Positions 52,716 through 62,200 of a stretch of 64,000 bases of DNA are shown here, piece after piece. The notes under the pieces were generated by a model that saw only the letters and a list, made by a program, of their open reading frames with translations, was not told the DNA's origin and did not search any database. Both the position numbers and the translations under genes were made by a program. How positions within the stretch are numbered: position 1 is the stretch's first letter; every line of letters begins with the position of its first letter. This DNA is from a virus. The stretch is taken from the IMG/VR virus record IMGVR_UViG_3300044634_002252, positions 26,140 to 90,139 of that record. One strand, given 5' to 3'.

Positions 52716-53164
52716 TAGACATCAGCCCCCTGATTTTCTGATCTTCTAATAACAATTTTATAGTATTCCATATTTCCAAAAGGACCAATAAATGGTTGGT
52801 TTGTTGCTATTTCAAATATAGTTGATTTCCCTTTTCGGGGACCAGAAGTTTCAGTATAAAGATGATTACAGTTTTTGTCACGTATGTTTGTGATAATTAC
52901 GTTAGTCATTGCATTTTCAGATTGTCTGCTTGAGATTCTAAGGTCTTCTTTAGCTCTACCCATAAGTATATTGTCTTGTGTTATGTCTACGTTTGGCTTA
53001 AGTTCTTCTTTCCAAGCTGTGCCAGCTGTATTAAAGCTGCATGCAATAGTCCTGTCTAAAATCCAACTTTTCTTAACATTGCCTAAAGCTGTTTGCTCTA
53101 CGATAGGGTAAAAGATGTCTGCTTCCATTGGGAACGTGAAATCTGTTTTGTCTCCACATGCCAT
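52715..53164 (-). CDS. Head-tail stopper-like protein
   Basis: This 149-residue protein has KTDFTFPMEADIFYPIVEQ and TIFEIATNQPFIGPFGNMEYYKI, a beta-barrel composition like head-tail stoppers. It overlaps the neighbours by one base. SD AGGAG precedes its ATG. The call is by order (after adaptor, before neck) and size. Confidence 0.55.
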   Translation of the reverse strand: MACGDKTDFTFPMEADIFYPIVEQTALGNVKKSWILDRTIACSFNTAGTAWKEELKPNVDITQDNILMGRAKEDLRISSRQSENAMTNVIITNIRDKNCNHLYTETSGPRKGKSTIFEIATNQPFIGPFGNMEYYKIVIRRSENQGADV

Positions 53165-54042
53165 TAAAAGACTCCTAATGACTTAATGGGCTTCTGATAC
53201 TTAGAAAGTATCTTATCCACTAAAATGTTCCCCGTCCCGTCAAACACTCCTGCATCAAATTTAATCTTAAACTGGTCGGTGCTGTAGTCAGCAATATACC
53301 TCTTGTAGTAGTCTAGTTTTCCGCACTCAATATCATCTATTAGAAGTTCTGTTGCCCTGACAATCTCTGATGGAATTTTTGCATAGCCAAATTCTCCAAC
53401 AACAAAGTAGTCATAGCCCCTTGGGAATCCTCTGAAAAAATAGTTAAGATCTAACATATCTGTAGCAGCGGCAGGAAGGATATTTGGGGCTGACTCACTT
53501 CTATTAAAGGTATCAACTATGGTCTCTTGTATACCTATTTTATTTTTGTCTAGCTCATACTTAACTGTATAAATATCTGGATCTGAGGAGTCAAATACTA
53601 ATACGTTATTTTCGTAAAGCTTTAATAGCTTCTTGATGCTGTCCCAAATCGGCAAAATGTCTGCCCCTAGCCCCACAGTAGAATAAACTTTCTTTTTATA
53701 ATAAAAACCATCGTCAACAACTGAGTCAATTATTGCTCTAGCTAGTTCTTCATTTCTTGCATACTTCTCTATTTCTGTGGCAGTTTCACCTTTAGTATTG
53801 GGATCTACGTATGGCCTGACCACGTCAACAATATACTCTTCGTCATCGATAGAAATTGTGTAAGTGTTGTCATACTTGGATGGTAAAGATATTGTCACGT
53901 TTGATGCAGAGTTTGAAGTGACAGTTTCAGAAGTAATTGAGGAGTCCGCCATATCTAAGATGGTATATTCATACTCAGTTCCAGGGGAACTAACAGAAAC
54001 TACAACATCAGTATTATATGGCGGGACCCTCAAAATTTGCAT
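53164..54042 (-). CDS. Head-tail adaptor-like protein
   Basis: This 292-residue protein has a beta-rich N-terminal third (YEYTILDMADSSITSETV) and a helical middle with KGETATEIEKYARNEELARAII. Its position after the capsid gene and the small structural gene suits a head-tail connector (adaptor) protein. The large size and Ig-like N-terminus are unusual for adaptors. Confidence 0.5.
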   Translation of the reverse strand: MQILRVPPYNTDVVVSVSSPGTEYEYTILDMADSSITSETVTSNSASNVTISLPSKYDNTYTISIDDEEYIVDVVRPYVDPNTKGETATEIEKYARNEELARAIIDSVVDDGFYYKKKVYSTVGLGADILPIWDSIKKLLKLYENNVLVFDSSDPDIYTVKYELDKNKIGIQETIVDTFNRSESAPNILPAAATDMLDLNYFFRGFPRGYDYFVVGEFGYAKIPSEIVRATELLIDDIECGKLDYYKRYIADYSTDQFKIKFDAGVFDGTGNILVDKILSKYQKPIKSLGVF

Positions 54043-54516
54043 TTACTTGCCAAACTCCCTTGCAACCTCTTCTGGAGTTGCAGTTCTTGTGTGATCACGA
54101 GTGAGCCACATCTTGGCCTGGTCGGGGGTTACAAGATTGTATCCCTTATAAACCTTACCTACAGGCCCCCAAGTTACGTTCTTTGTAGAGTGAATCGCAA
54201 CCTTTTCAACCTTTGGCTTGCTCTTTGGATCTGCTGGCTTTGGGCTTTTTGCAACCCTTCCTGCGCCAATGACCCCGTTAGCTACGGCAGTAATTGAAGA
54301 GACGGTACTGTCTCCTATGTTCTGCCTCTTGTTTGTAATTACATTCTCTGCTACTGGCTCGTCTACTGACACCTTTGCAGAATTCTGAACTTCTTCAATT
54401 ACGGCTTTAAACTGCTCAGCGCTTTCTTTTGAAATTACTGGCTCTCCATCTTCAAGCTTTGCTGGCAACACTTCTTGCTGCTCTAAAGCATCTTCATTAT
54501 TAATTTCTTCAGACAT
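54043..54516 (-). CDS. Small structural protein after the capsid gene
   Basis: This 157-residue protein has an acidic N-terminus (MSEEINNEDALEQQEVLP), a linker rich in Lys/Pro, and a C-terminal VTWGPVGKVYKGYNLVT followed by WLTRDHTRTATPEEVAREFG. The C-terminal pattern occurs in small actinophage proteins behind the capsid gene. It may bind the capsid or connector. SD AAGGAG. Function unknown. Confidence 0.55.
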   Translation of the reverse strand: MSEEINNEDALEQQEVLPAKLEDGEPVISKESAEQFKAVIEEVQNSAKVSVDEPVAENVITNKRQNIGDSTVSSITAVANGVIGAGRVAKSPKPADPKSKPKVEKVAIHSTKNVTWGPVGKVYKGYNLVTPDQAKMWLTRDHTRTATPEEVAREFGK

Positions 54517-54542
54517 GAAAGTCTCCTTTTCTTGTTAACTTA

Positions 54543-54551
54543 ATTATAACA
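54543..54551 (-). promoter_or_regulatory. Extended -10 (TGT-TATAAT) after the capsid terminator
   Basis: On the minus strand TATAAT (54548-54543) is preceded by TGT at the extended -10 position. It follows the terminator at 54556-54591 and gives a leader of about 20 bases with SD AAGGAG before ATG 54516. It restarts transcription after the strongly expressed capsid gene. Confidence 0.55.
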
Positions 54552-54555
54552 GATT

Positions 54556-54591
54556 AATGAATAAAGGGGCAGGAGCTAATGCCCCTGCCCC
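54556..54591 (-). terminator. Intrinsic terminator after the major capsid gene
   Basis: On the minus strand GGGGCAGGGGC (54591-54581), loop ATTA and GCTCCTGCCCC (54576-54566) form an 11-base stem with one G-U pair, followed by TTTATTCATT. The G-U pair exists only in minus-strand RNA, which supports the direction. Confidence 0.85.
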
Positions 54592-54610
54592 CTCAATTTT
54601 TTGCTACAGT

Positions 54611-55750
54611 TTAGCTGTCAGCAGCGGCGTCAGCGAACGCAATGGCGTCCTCTTCTTCCCACTGTAGACCAAAGCGGACGAACACTGTATATTCAATGGT
54701 GTCCTTCTTTGGCTGGTACTGACGGTTAACGGTGATGTCTCTCTGGAATCCCCACACACGGTTCTGTGGGAATGTAAGGTCTACATAACCATCTGGGTAG
54801 TAAGGAACTTCCTGTACGTCAATTCCTAGAACACGGGTAGTGCGAGCACCACCAAATGTCTGGCCCTGTCCATCAAGGTAGCTCTGGGTATTAGCCTGAG
54901 TGTTACCATTCTTTCCAAGTGCCTCAGCAATTGCGTCAGATAGTGTACCGTTGTTCTTAACGATACCCTGGAATGCATCGGTACCTGCGTAGAACTTCAA
55001 GTTAGACTTGATTGCACGGTACTTACGTGGCATTGCCAAGATAAGCTGCTGCATAACCTCTGGAGTCCATGCATTGTCAGCTACTGTTACAACAGCCTCG
55101 TGTGCATCTCCAGTCTTTGCCTTGTTGACAAAGCCGTCCATAATGTTAAGGAATGGGTTTGAACCCGCTCCTGTACCATTGATGGCTAGATCTTCGATGT
55201 CATTTGCAAAAGCATTTGTCATCAAACGAACTAGGTGGTCCTCTAGTGCAGCCCCCTCAATACCATCTTCGAGAGCCTCTGCTGAGACTTCCCAGTCAAG
55301 ACGAATCTTCTTGGTTGTTAGCTCTACCTTTGAGAACTGAGCGCCAGCGTTTGTGTAGTCTCCTACAGCCTGAGCTGCAGCACGGATTACACGCTCTCCA
55401 ACGTTTACCTTCTCTAGTTCCATGGTGTTGGCTCGCATAGTTACACGACGACCATCCTTGGCGAGTACAGTTGCATCCCATACGTAGTCGATAAAACGAC
55501 GTGCCTGTTCAGGGCGTAGAATACCACTGCCTGCATCACCCGAAGGATTTACAGCATTTGGTCCAGTAGTTAGACCATATTCAGCGTTGGGGATGTTGCC
55601 TAGTACGCCACCATCTCCATAATTACCAGGGATATTCTCCCCAGCATCTGAGCCAGAGGCAAAAGCACCCTGACCCTGGAAGGTTCCAGGAGTTGTTCCT
55701 CCTAGTTCACCAGTTTGACCTGGCTGATTTTTAATAATCTCTTCCGACAT
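54611..55750 (-). CDS. Major capsid protein, HK97 fold
   Basis: About 379 residues from ATG 55750 (MSEEIIKNQPGQTGELGG), preceded by AGGAGGTGAC. Upstream open codons to 55951 are not part of it. The HK97 family shows as the long helix with DATVLAKDGRRVTMRANTME, EVSAEALEDGIEGAALEDHL, and SKVELTTKKIRLDWEVS as the P-domain approach. The Gly/Ser-rich N-terminus could be a scaffold-like delta domain or a flexible arm. It ends at a strong terminator, which suits high expression. Confidence 0.85.
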   Translation of the reverse strand: MSEEIIKNQPGQTGELGGTTPGTFQGQGAFASGSDAGENIPGNYGDGGVLGNIPNAEYGLTTGPNAVNPSGDAGSGILRPEQARRFIDYVWDATVLAKDGRRVTMRANTMELEKVNVGERVIRAAAQAVGDYTNAGAQFSKVELTTKKIRLDWEVSAEALEDGIEGAALEDHLVRLMTNAFANDIEDLAINGTGAGSNPFLNIMDGFVNKAKTGDAHEAVVTVADNAWTPEVMQQLILAMPRKYRAIKSNLKFYAGTDAFQGIVKNNGTLSDAIAEALGKNGNTQANTQSYLDGQGQTFGGARTTRVLGIDVQEVPYYPDGYVDLTFPQNRVWGFQRDITVNRQYQPKKDTIEYTVFVRFGLQWEEEDAIAFADAAADS

Positions 55751-55775
55751 ATTGTCACCTCCTAAGTGATTGTGT

Positions 55776-57122
55776 TTATTTGAATAAATCGGCAGTTTTG
55801 AGGAAACGTCCGCCCCATAGGGATTTTTCAACCTTTTCTGGTTGAAACTGTACGACCTCGCCGAGATCGCCAGACTTGCGAAAAGCGGTATCTGCCTCAA
55901 CGGCGTCAACTCGCTTTCCAAAATTATCAAACTCTGATTTTGCAGAACCAAGCTCGCCCTTTACAGAGGAAAGCTCGCTCTTGACAAGACCAAGAGACTT
56001 GTTTAGTTCCGATACCTGTTCGTGCAAAGACTTTACAGTTTCGGCTAGATCGCTAAAGGCTGATGTTAGAGTACTCTGGATTTCAGTTACTGCGTTAACA
56101 ATTACTTCATCCGACTTAGATACCTCATCGACTTCTGGTGCAGACTCTGACTTCATTTCGTCTTCTGACTTCATTTCGTCTTCATCCATATCTGCAGACT
56201 TCATTTCTTCCTCATCCATAGATTTCTCTTCGGATTTGGCATCTTCGTTGTCCATGGACTTTTCTACTGCATCGTTAGTTGTGGCATCTGCCTCTGGAGC
56301 GACCTGTGTTTCTTCAACTACCTCATCGTTTTTTTCAACGATGTCTTCAGTTGTTTCATTCATAGGATTTCCCTCCTTGTTAATCTTAGAAGTATTAATG
56401 CCTTTAGCACTATCAACTAAGAACTTTATCATTTCTGTTTTTTCGCTGTCGTTTTTTTCAACGAAACCTATATTTTTCATTAGTGACCCATCTATTGGAC
56501 TTTCTTCAGACTCTTCAGATGAGACCTTTACGATTCCGTTTGACCTATCCCAAAAAACGTTTTCAAATTCTACGTCAAGGTTCTCGCCCTTAATCATGTC
56601 TACCCCGTCCACCTTTTCAATAGAAAGTATATTTGCAAACTGGTTGGCTGGATTATCTACAAGAGAAAGCTCTACAAGGTCATAGTCTTTAATGATTCTG
56701 ATTGACTTATCAATTGACTCATCATATCCATCATCCCACTTATTCATCTTGCCACCGATAGAAAATCCAGAAAGGGTTCCGTCCAGAACCTTTTCCCAAG
56801 TATTCTGAGCACCCTTAGAAATGTATGCAGAAACAAAAACTCCAGAATAGAATTTTTTAGTGTCTGCGTCAAAGAACTTTTCTTCTTTAAAGTTAACCAT
56901 CTTGCCAACAGATAGTGGCTGGTGCATCTCACGGATGTTGCCACGGAATTTCTTAAAAGCTTTTACACTAGCTTCTGTAGTAACTATGTCTGCCTGCTTG
57001 TCAACATTGTCAAGTGTGGCAAATCCTGAAACGATCCTTCGTTCCTGGTCAACCTTACTAAATGGCATAGACAGTCTTACACTGTCGCCATCCATATCCC
57101 ATTGCGCTTTTGACATAGTCAT
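55776..57122 (-). CDS. Prohead protease fused to scaffold-like domain
   Basis: This 448-residue protein has an XkdF/HK97-type prohead protease at residues 1-175: H67 in REMHQPLS, the Ser region LSGFSIGGK (118-125) and VELSLVDNPAN. An acidic middle has repeats of DEMKSED type (about 285-335), and a C-terminal coiled coil (VSELNKSLGLVKSELSSVK) fits scaffolding. It cleaves scaffold and capsid in the prohead. ATG 57122 is nine bases after TATAAT 57137-57132; ATG 57116 is another option. There is no SD. It overlaps no neighbour. Confidence 0.85.
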   Translation of the reverse strand: MTMSKAQWDMDGDSVRLSMPFSKVDQERRIVSGFATLDNVDKQADIVTTEASVKAFKKFRGNIREMHQPLSVGKMVNFKEEKFFDADTKKFYSGVFVSAYISKGAQNTWEKVLDGTLSGFSIGGKMNKWDDGYDESIDKSIRIIKDYDLVELSLVDNPANQFANILSIEKVDGVDMIKGENLDVEFENVFWDRSNGIVKVSSEESEESPIDGSLMKNIGFVEKNDSEKTEMIKFLVDSAKGINTSKINKEGNPMNETTEDIVEKNDEVVEETQVAPEADATTNDAVEKSMDNEDAKSEEKSMDEEEMKSADMDEDEMKSEDEMKSESAPEVDEVSKSDEVIVNAVTEIQSTLTSAFSDLAETVKSLHEQVSELNKSLGLVKSELSSVKGELGSAKSEFDNFGKRVDAVEADTAFRKSGDLGEVVQFQPEKVEKSLWGGRFLKTADLFK

Positions 57123-57131
57123 TCTATTCTA

Positions 57132-57178
57132 ATTATATCGCTTTTTTATCAAATTATAGATAAAGGACCATTATATCA
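57132..57178 (-). promoter_or_regulatory. Triple TATAAT cluster before protease-scaffold gene
   Basis: On the minus strand TATAAT occurs at 57175-57170 (with a TGA extended element), 57158-57153 and 57137-57132. The last is nine bases before ATG 57122. The region is a 60-base AT-rich gap between portal and protease. One or more can serve as -10 elements. Confidence 0.5.
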
Positions 57179-57182
57179 GATA

Positions 57183-58811
57183 TTATTCTGAAGATCGGCC
57201 TTCTCCTTGAGCATTTCTACCTGATATGGTAGCCGTACTGTCGGACTGGTTATTTGTTCTCTCGGTGTCCCTTTGTCTGTTGCCAGCTAGGTTGGACCTA
57301 GAATCTGCAGCCTGTCTTGTAGACATCTCAAATGGCTCATCTCCGTCTGGCCTTTGTGGCAAGCCAAGAACTTCTCTGGCCTCATTTGGAACCATAATCT
57401 GAGTCTTAACATAACGCTCTAGAATCTGTGACTGAGCAATTTCATCAGTGAGGGTAAGCTCATTAAATCTTAGCTCAAGGACGTCTGTCTTTTCCTTAAC
57501 AATTCTATTTACAAGCTTCTCAATAGTCCTCTGTAGAGGTCTAGCGACCTGCTCCTTAAAGGTACGGTCCTGAGATAGCGAAGATGCAATACTTGATGAG
57601 TCGGATCCACCTATCTTTGACAAAGGAACCTGATGCGCAACAAGGATGTCGTCACGATTACGCAATCGGTACTCATTAAACGAAGCCTCTTGAACATTAT
57701 TCTCAACTGGCTTCATTTCAAACTCAACCTTGTTTTGATCTGTGTCGCCTGGAAGTGGAATGTAAAGGGTTCTATGAGACTGCCCTTTTAAGTTTGTTTG
57801 CATAAATCTGAACAGCTTGTCTTCAGCCTCTGAAGAAAGCTTGGCGCCCTTAAGAGTAAAGATGTACCTAGGAACTGCCTTATTGCTAAAGTAGTCTATA
57901 TTGTACTGTGATGCCAGCTGGTCACCATGTAATGAAGATACAGCAGACATAATGTCTGGTATACCGTAGTAAGTGTTTAGCGGAGAGTACTGCTTAAAAT
58001 GAATAATTTCATTTGGACGTGGGTCCTCAGTAATAGGATTTATGTTTGTAGCTTCAAAATTTCTAAAGTAAACTACTTTGTTTCCAATAATCTGAACATA
58101 TCCATCCTTTAGTCTACGAACACGCATAGTTGTTGCAGGGATGTGACCAATATATCCGATTTCTCCACGTGTAGTTCTTCCAATTTCTAAATAGCCATTT
58201 CCAGTAGACTCGTAGTCAGTCAGAACCTTCATCATTATATTAGTAAAAGCTTCTTCATCATTAAGATTTTCTAACCAGTCACGCATTTCCATCTTTATTC
58301 TTTCGATGCGCTTTCTTGCCTTTTCTCTTGCTGAATCATTTTCGTTAGACTCTAGCATCATAAGCGTTCTATCGGAAACATGGAAGTCGTATCCTAGGCC
58401 TACTGTATTTTGTACTTTTGCGTCAATCGATGCATGGTTTGCAAATGACGTGTCATAAAAATTAGCTAACTCATAAAGATTCCATGGCGGAGTAATGACA
58501 TCAAACATACCGTAGCCATTACGATAAACAGTCCCTGGGTTTATTTCTTTTGAGGTTGCACCGTTCATACCAGAATTAATTGCAAGAGCGCTATCTAGAT
58601 AAACTGGATTTGAGGTATCTAAGTTTTTTGGAACTTGAACATCGTAGGCCTTTGACATTCTGTCTGTTCTACGTTTAAAGTTTTTCTCTAGGCCAGTCAG
58701 ACCCTTTAGATCATTCCAGGTCTTGTTAAAAGGATCTTGAGCCTTAAAGTCATCTTGAGCTATTTCTGACTCTGGCAAGCCCAAATCTCTAATATAGTAG
58801 TCTTCAGACAT
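57183..58811 (-). CDS. Portal protein
   Basis: This 542-residue protein has the SPP1/HK97-type portal features: a helical N-terminus, wing strands such as SLHGDQLASQYNIDYFSNKAVPR (about 285-307) and a stem region DILVAHQVPLSKIGGSDSSS (about 395-414), followed by a C-terminal extension rich in Ser/Asn/Arg. It forms the DNA gate of the head. It is preceded by a 125-residue protein that overlaps by one base. Confidence 0.85.
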   Translation of the reverse strand: MSEDYYIRDLGLPESEIAQDDFKAQDPFNKTWNDLKGLTGLEKNFKRRTDRMSKAYDVQVPKNLDTSNPVYLDSALAINSGMNGATSKEINPGTVYRNGYGMFDVITPPWNLYELANFYDTSFANHASIDAKVQNTVGLGYDFHVSDRTLMMLESNENDSAREKARKRIERIKMEMRDWLENLNDEEAFTNIMMKVLTDYESTGNGYLEIGRTTRGEIGYIGHIPATTMRVRRLKDGYVQIIGNKVVYFRNFEATNINPITEDPRPNEIIHFKQYSPLNTYYGIPDIMSAVSSLHGDQLASQYNIDYFSNKAVPRYIFTLKGAKLSSEAEDKLFRFMQTNLKGQSHRTLYIPLPGDTDQNKVEFEMKPVENNVQEASFNEYRLRNRDDILVAHQVPLSKIGGSDSSSIASSLSQDRTFKEQVARPLQRTIEKLVNRIVKEKTDVLELRFNELTLTDEIAQSQILERYVKTQIMVPNEAREVLGLPQRPDGDEPFEMSTRQAADSRSNLAGNRQRDTERTNNQSDSTATISGRNAQGEGRSSE

Positions 58812-59182
58812 TATTCTTCATCCCCATACATCTCTAATGTTTTCTTTGCAGCCATTACAGCACCAATATCGTTAAGTGATGGAATAAGGCCTTGCTTCAT
58901 ACGATCAATTTGTTCTGAATGCTCTTCTTCGCTAATTCTTGCGGTCCCTGGGAAAAATACTGGAGAGCCATCTGCTTCGCCATAGTGGGCTGCAGTCTGC
59001 TTTAACTTTGCAATTTGATTTTCATCGCCCTTGTTAGCTGGAACATTAAGGACATTGCCGTTACCATCAGTAAACCATTTGCCGTTAGACTTTTTCCAAA
59101 CATATACGCCCCAGGCATAACCGCTGGGCTCTACTAAAGTGACTCTTGCTTTGCCAAGAGCTTCTGCAAATTTATCTTTCAT
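58811..59182 (-). CDS. Small protein before portal
   Basis: About 123 residues from ATG 59182. TGG-TATACT lies seven bases before it, so a leaderless start is likely; GTG 59188 is too close to the -10. It has SGYAWGVYVWKKSNGKWFTDG, then SPVFFPGTARISEEEHSEQ. It may be a head-associated or connector protein. It overlaps the portal gene by one base. Confidence 0.6.
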   Translation of the reverse strand: MKDKFAEALGKARVTLVEPSGYAWGVYVWKKSNGKWFTDGNGNVLNVPANKGDENQIAKLKQTAAHYGEADGSPVFFPGTARISEEEHSEQIDRMKQGLIPSLNDIGAVMAAKKTLEMYGDEE

Positions 59183-59189
59183 GACCACA

Positions 59190-59205
59190 AGTATACCACA
59201 TTATA
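59190..59205 (-). promoter_or_regulatory. TATAAT and extended TATACT before portal operon
   Basis: On the minus strand TATAAT (59205-59200) and TGG-TATACT (59195-59190) lie back to back in the gap before ATG 59182. The second places the ATG seven bases after the -10. Good -35 boxes are not visible. Confidence 0.45.
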
Positions 59206-62200
59206 CCGCTTGGTACACTTGTGAACGCCAAGCAATATCTTCAGCGACCGTGTATGAGTAATCTCCGAACCGAATCTCGATTTCATCATCAATAATTATC
59301 TTATTTGTGCCAGTATATATCTTATAAATGTCTGATGGATCAACCCCATAATAGCTAGTTGTTGCAATTACTAGAACATTTTCCCATAAAAATGGGAATT
59401 TCCAATAATCCCACTCTAATTCTGTGGTTTCTGCTATCTTTACCTTAAACCAAGGTCTTTCGATAACTGTCTGAACCTCTTGCAGGTTTGTAGACTTGTA
59501 GTAAGATATGTTGTTATATGTTAATGGTGCTGTCAGTCTTAAAGCTCCCGCATAGTTCCCAAATTCTTGGGTATTTGCAAACCTAATCCCTAGCATAGCC
59601 CATTCTTTTACAGTAAGAATAGGATTTTTTACGAGCTTTCCATTCAGGAAAAATGACAGCCCATTCTCCAGCTTACCCTCGTCATTAATAGCATAAATCT
59701 TAGCTCTTTTACCCTGAGGATCAACGGCAGACATGTAAAACTTTATGTAAGAGTTCTTGCTCTGTATCTCAAATACCTTGGTTGGTGCATAAGGGAAAAA
59801 GTCTTGATCAAATCTCATGGCCATTTGCATAGCAATTACCTTATAGTTTTCAGATTTTGCCTCATTAATAGGCACAGAAATCCCTCTATTCACAAGAGGG
59901 TCAAAGTCTCCACGAACAGTAATTCCACTATTCCTAGTCAAATAAAGATATGGCGTGCTGCCCTTATAAATCGAAAATGGGTTTCTTTCTTTATAAGTAA
60001 AGTAAAAGCCATCTTTTCTATATGGATAAATGTCATTGCCAAACCTTGTGCCTACTGGAGTAGGAGATGTTTCTGATAAAGACATTGATGCATACTCTAG
60101 AGATTTTATGGATATCGGAGTGTCCTTAATGCTATTGGATATCATCTCTATGTGCGTAACTATAGCAATATCTCCAAATGATACTGATTGTGGAGGATAG
60201 ATAATCATATTGTCGACAACTTCATATTTTGTATTTATCCAATTGTCTCCTGGAGATATTATTCCATTTTTAGGTGCAAGCTCTGTATTTACAAAAAGCT
60301 CAGCTGGTTTGTTTGCTCCTGTTTCTAAAAGCTGGAAGGTTATGTAGCTTTTTACTACTGAGCCAGATGTGTCATATTTGTAAGATACACTAGACCTATT
60401 TTTTAAGTCTTCATAATTTTCATATCCAGTAAATAGCTGATTATCTAAAGAGTCATAGTTTCTTTGGACTGGGCTAGAATACTCTTCCTGAAGCTCTTCG
60501 TAAGTCCAGCTACCCTGTTCTGCATCTTGTACAAATATTGATGGAGAAGGATAATTAATATTAAATTGTATAAAATCTAGATCAAGCTTTTCGTCACCTC
60601 TTGAATCTAAAGCATTTTTAGCAAAAAATGAAAGAGGGATGTAGTCTTGCCAAGAAGAGTCTGCAGATACCAAAAGACCAAAGCCAGAAAGACTGTCGCC
60701 AACTTGGATTCCGTAGCTTGGGGTATGTCCACTTATAACAGATTCTGAATATTCTTTAAGCGTTCCTCCATCATATAAAAATTCAAAAATTGAGTTATTG
60801 TACAGCCCAGCATCTGCCACGTTTAAGTGTGGCAAAGAGCCATCGACAAAATCATCGGATATTGGCAATCCGTCTGGACCAAATGCAGACGATATCTTGC
60901 TTAGATTTTTAGCTGAGCAAAAACCAATAGTATAGACTTTTCCACCAAAAACCTGTGAAAAGTCTTTCCTGCTTCCAACGTATACTGATGGAGATGACAA
61001 TCTTCCAAAAAACTGAGCAGCCTTTCCTCCGTAATAATCAGAGAATTTTCTTATGTCTAGGGCTATGGCATTCTTTTCTCCAACACCAGCTAAGTATTCC
61101 CTTTCCTTAGAAGCTATAAGATAAGACTGCCCCCTTTCGTTAATAAAATATTTTATGCCCTCGGAGTCGAGCTTAATTTCAAAGGTTGTTTCGGAAGACC
61201 TATCTTCAATAACTATAAGGGTTTGCTCCGATGATGGCAAAGATCCTTCTTTACAGACTACATACAGTCCTCTAACTTCTTCGTTTATAAGGTTTGCATT
61301 TTCAAAAAATAGATGGCCGCTTGAAGAGTTCCAGGAAGAATCAGGCCTTATTTTAATAAATAAGTCAGATTCATTTTGAGCTTCTTCTAAGTCTAGCAGC
61401 CACTCGCTTTCTGTTTTATTATTAAACTTAGCAACTGGGGCGGTATACGAAGGGAAAGAAATAGAGTTTCCATTAATCAAAAGGTTATCGTAGGCACCCT
61501 GTTTCCATTTCCCGAGGCTTGGATAGTTATAGTTTTTAGAATATTTTGAAAAAGGATAGTCGATAAATATAGAACTTCCACTATAGGCATTATTTATGTT
61601 TTCTGGAAACTCTACGCCTTGACCGTAAACGAACCTTCTCTTTGCCATTTGATCTGGCACTCTATAGCCATAAATTGCAATACCATCTAGGTCTATTGGA
61701 GAAACGTCTCCATATGACCAAAACCCTAGCCAATCATTATCTAAAGTTAGTGTGCTTGACGCTACAGTTCTAGGCTCTGGAAATTCTAAGGATTCTGCTG
61801 CTATAGATAGCTCTCCAACCTGCTCACCATTTATTACCAATCCTATAGAAGATGCCGAGTATCTTATTTGAATTAGTAGTGGCCTATACCATTGACCAAC
61901 ATAGTGTCTGATTACATTGCTACCAACCTTTAAAGATATTGAAGATCCGTTAACATATAGCCCATCTGAGCCACGAATATTTCCAAAAATTCTTTTTTCT
62001 TCTGTTGTATCAGAGTTTATCCTAGCCCAAAACTCAAAAGTGTAGTCTTTGTATTGTCCAGCTTTATTTAAAAATCCTAGCCCTGGAACAATTAGTGATG
62101 GAACAATCCCACCACTTTGCTGGACTATTGTACTATTCGTTGCCCCATAAACTAACGGAATTCCAGAGTTTTTTGCAGCTAAAGAATTATTCCTAACTAG

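Noticed and set aside
55751-55951. 67-codon N-terminal extension of the capsid gene
   Set aside because: ATG 55750 has a strong AGGAGG, and the extension overlaps the scaffold gene in another frame and has no capsid-like content.
55876-56685. 269-codon plus-strand open frame
   Set aside because: It is a shadow of the acidic Glu/Asp/Lys-rich scaffold region of the minus-strand protease-scaffold gene. Its Ser/Phe-rich product has no features.
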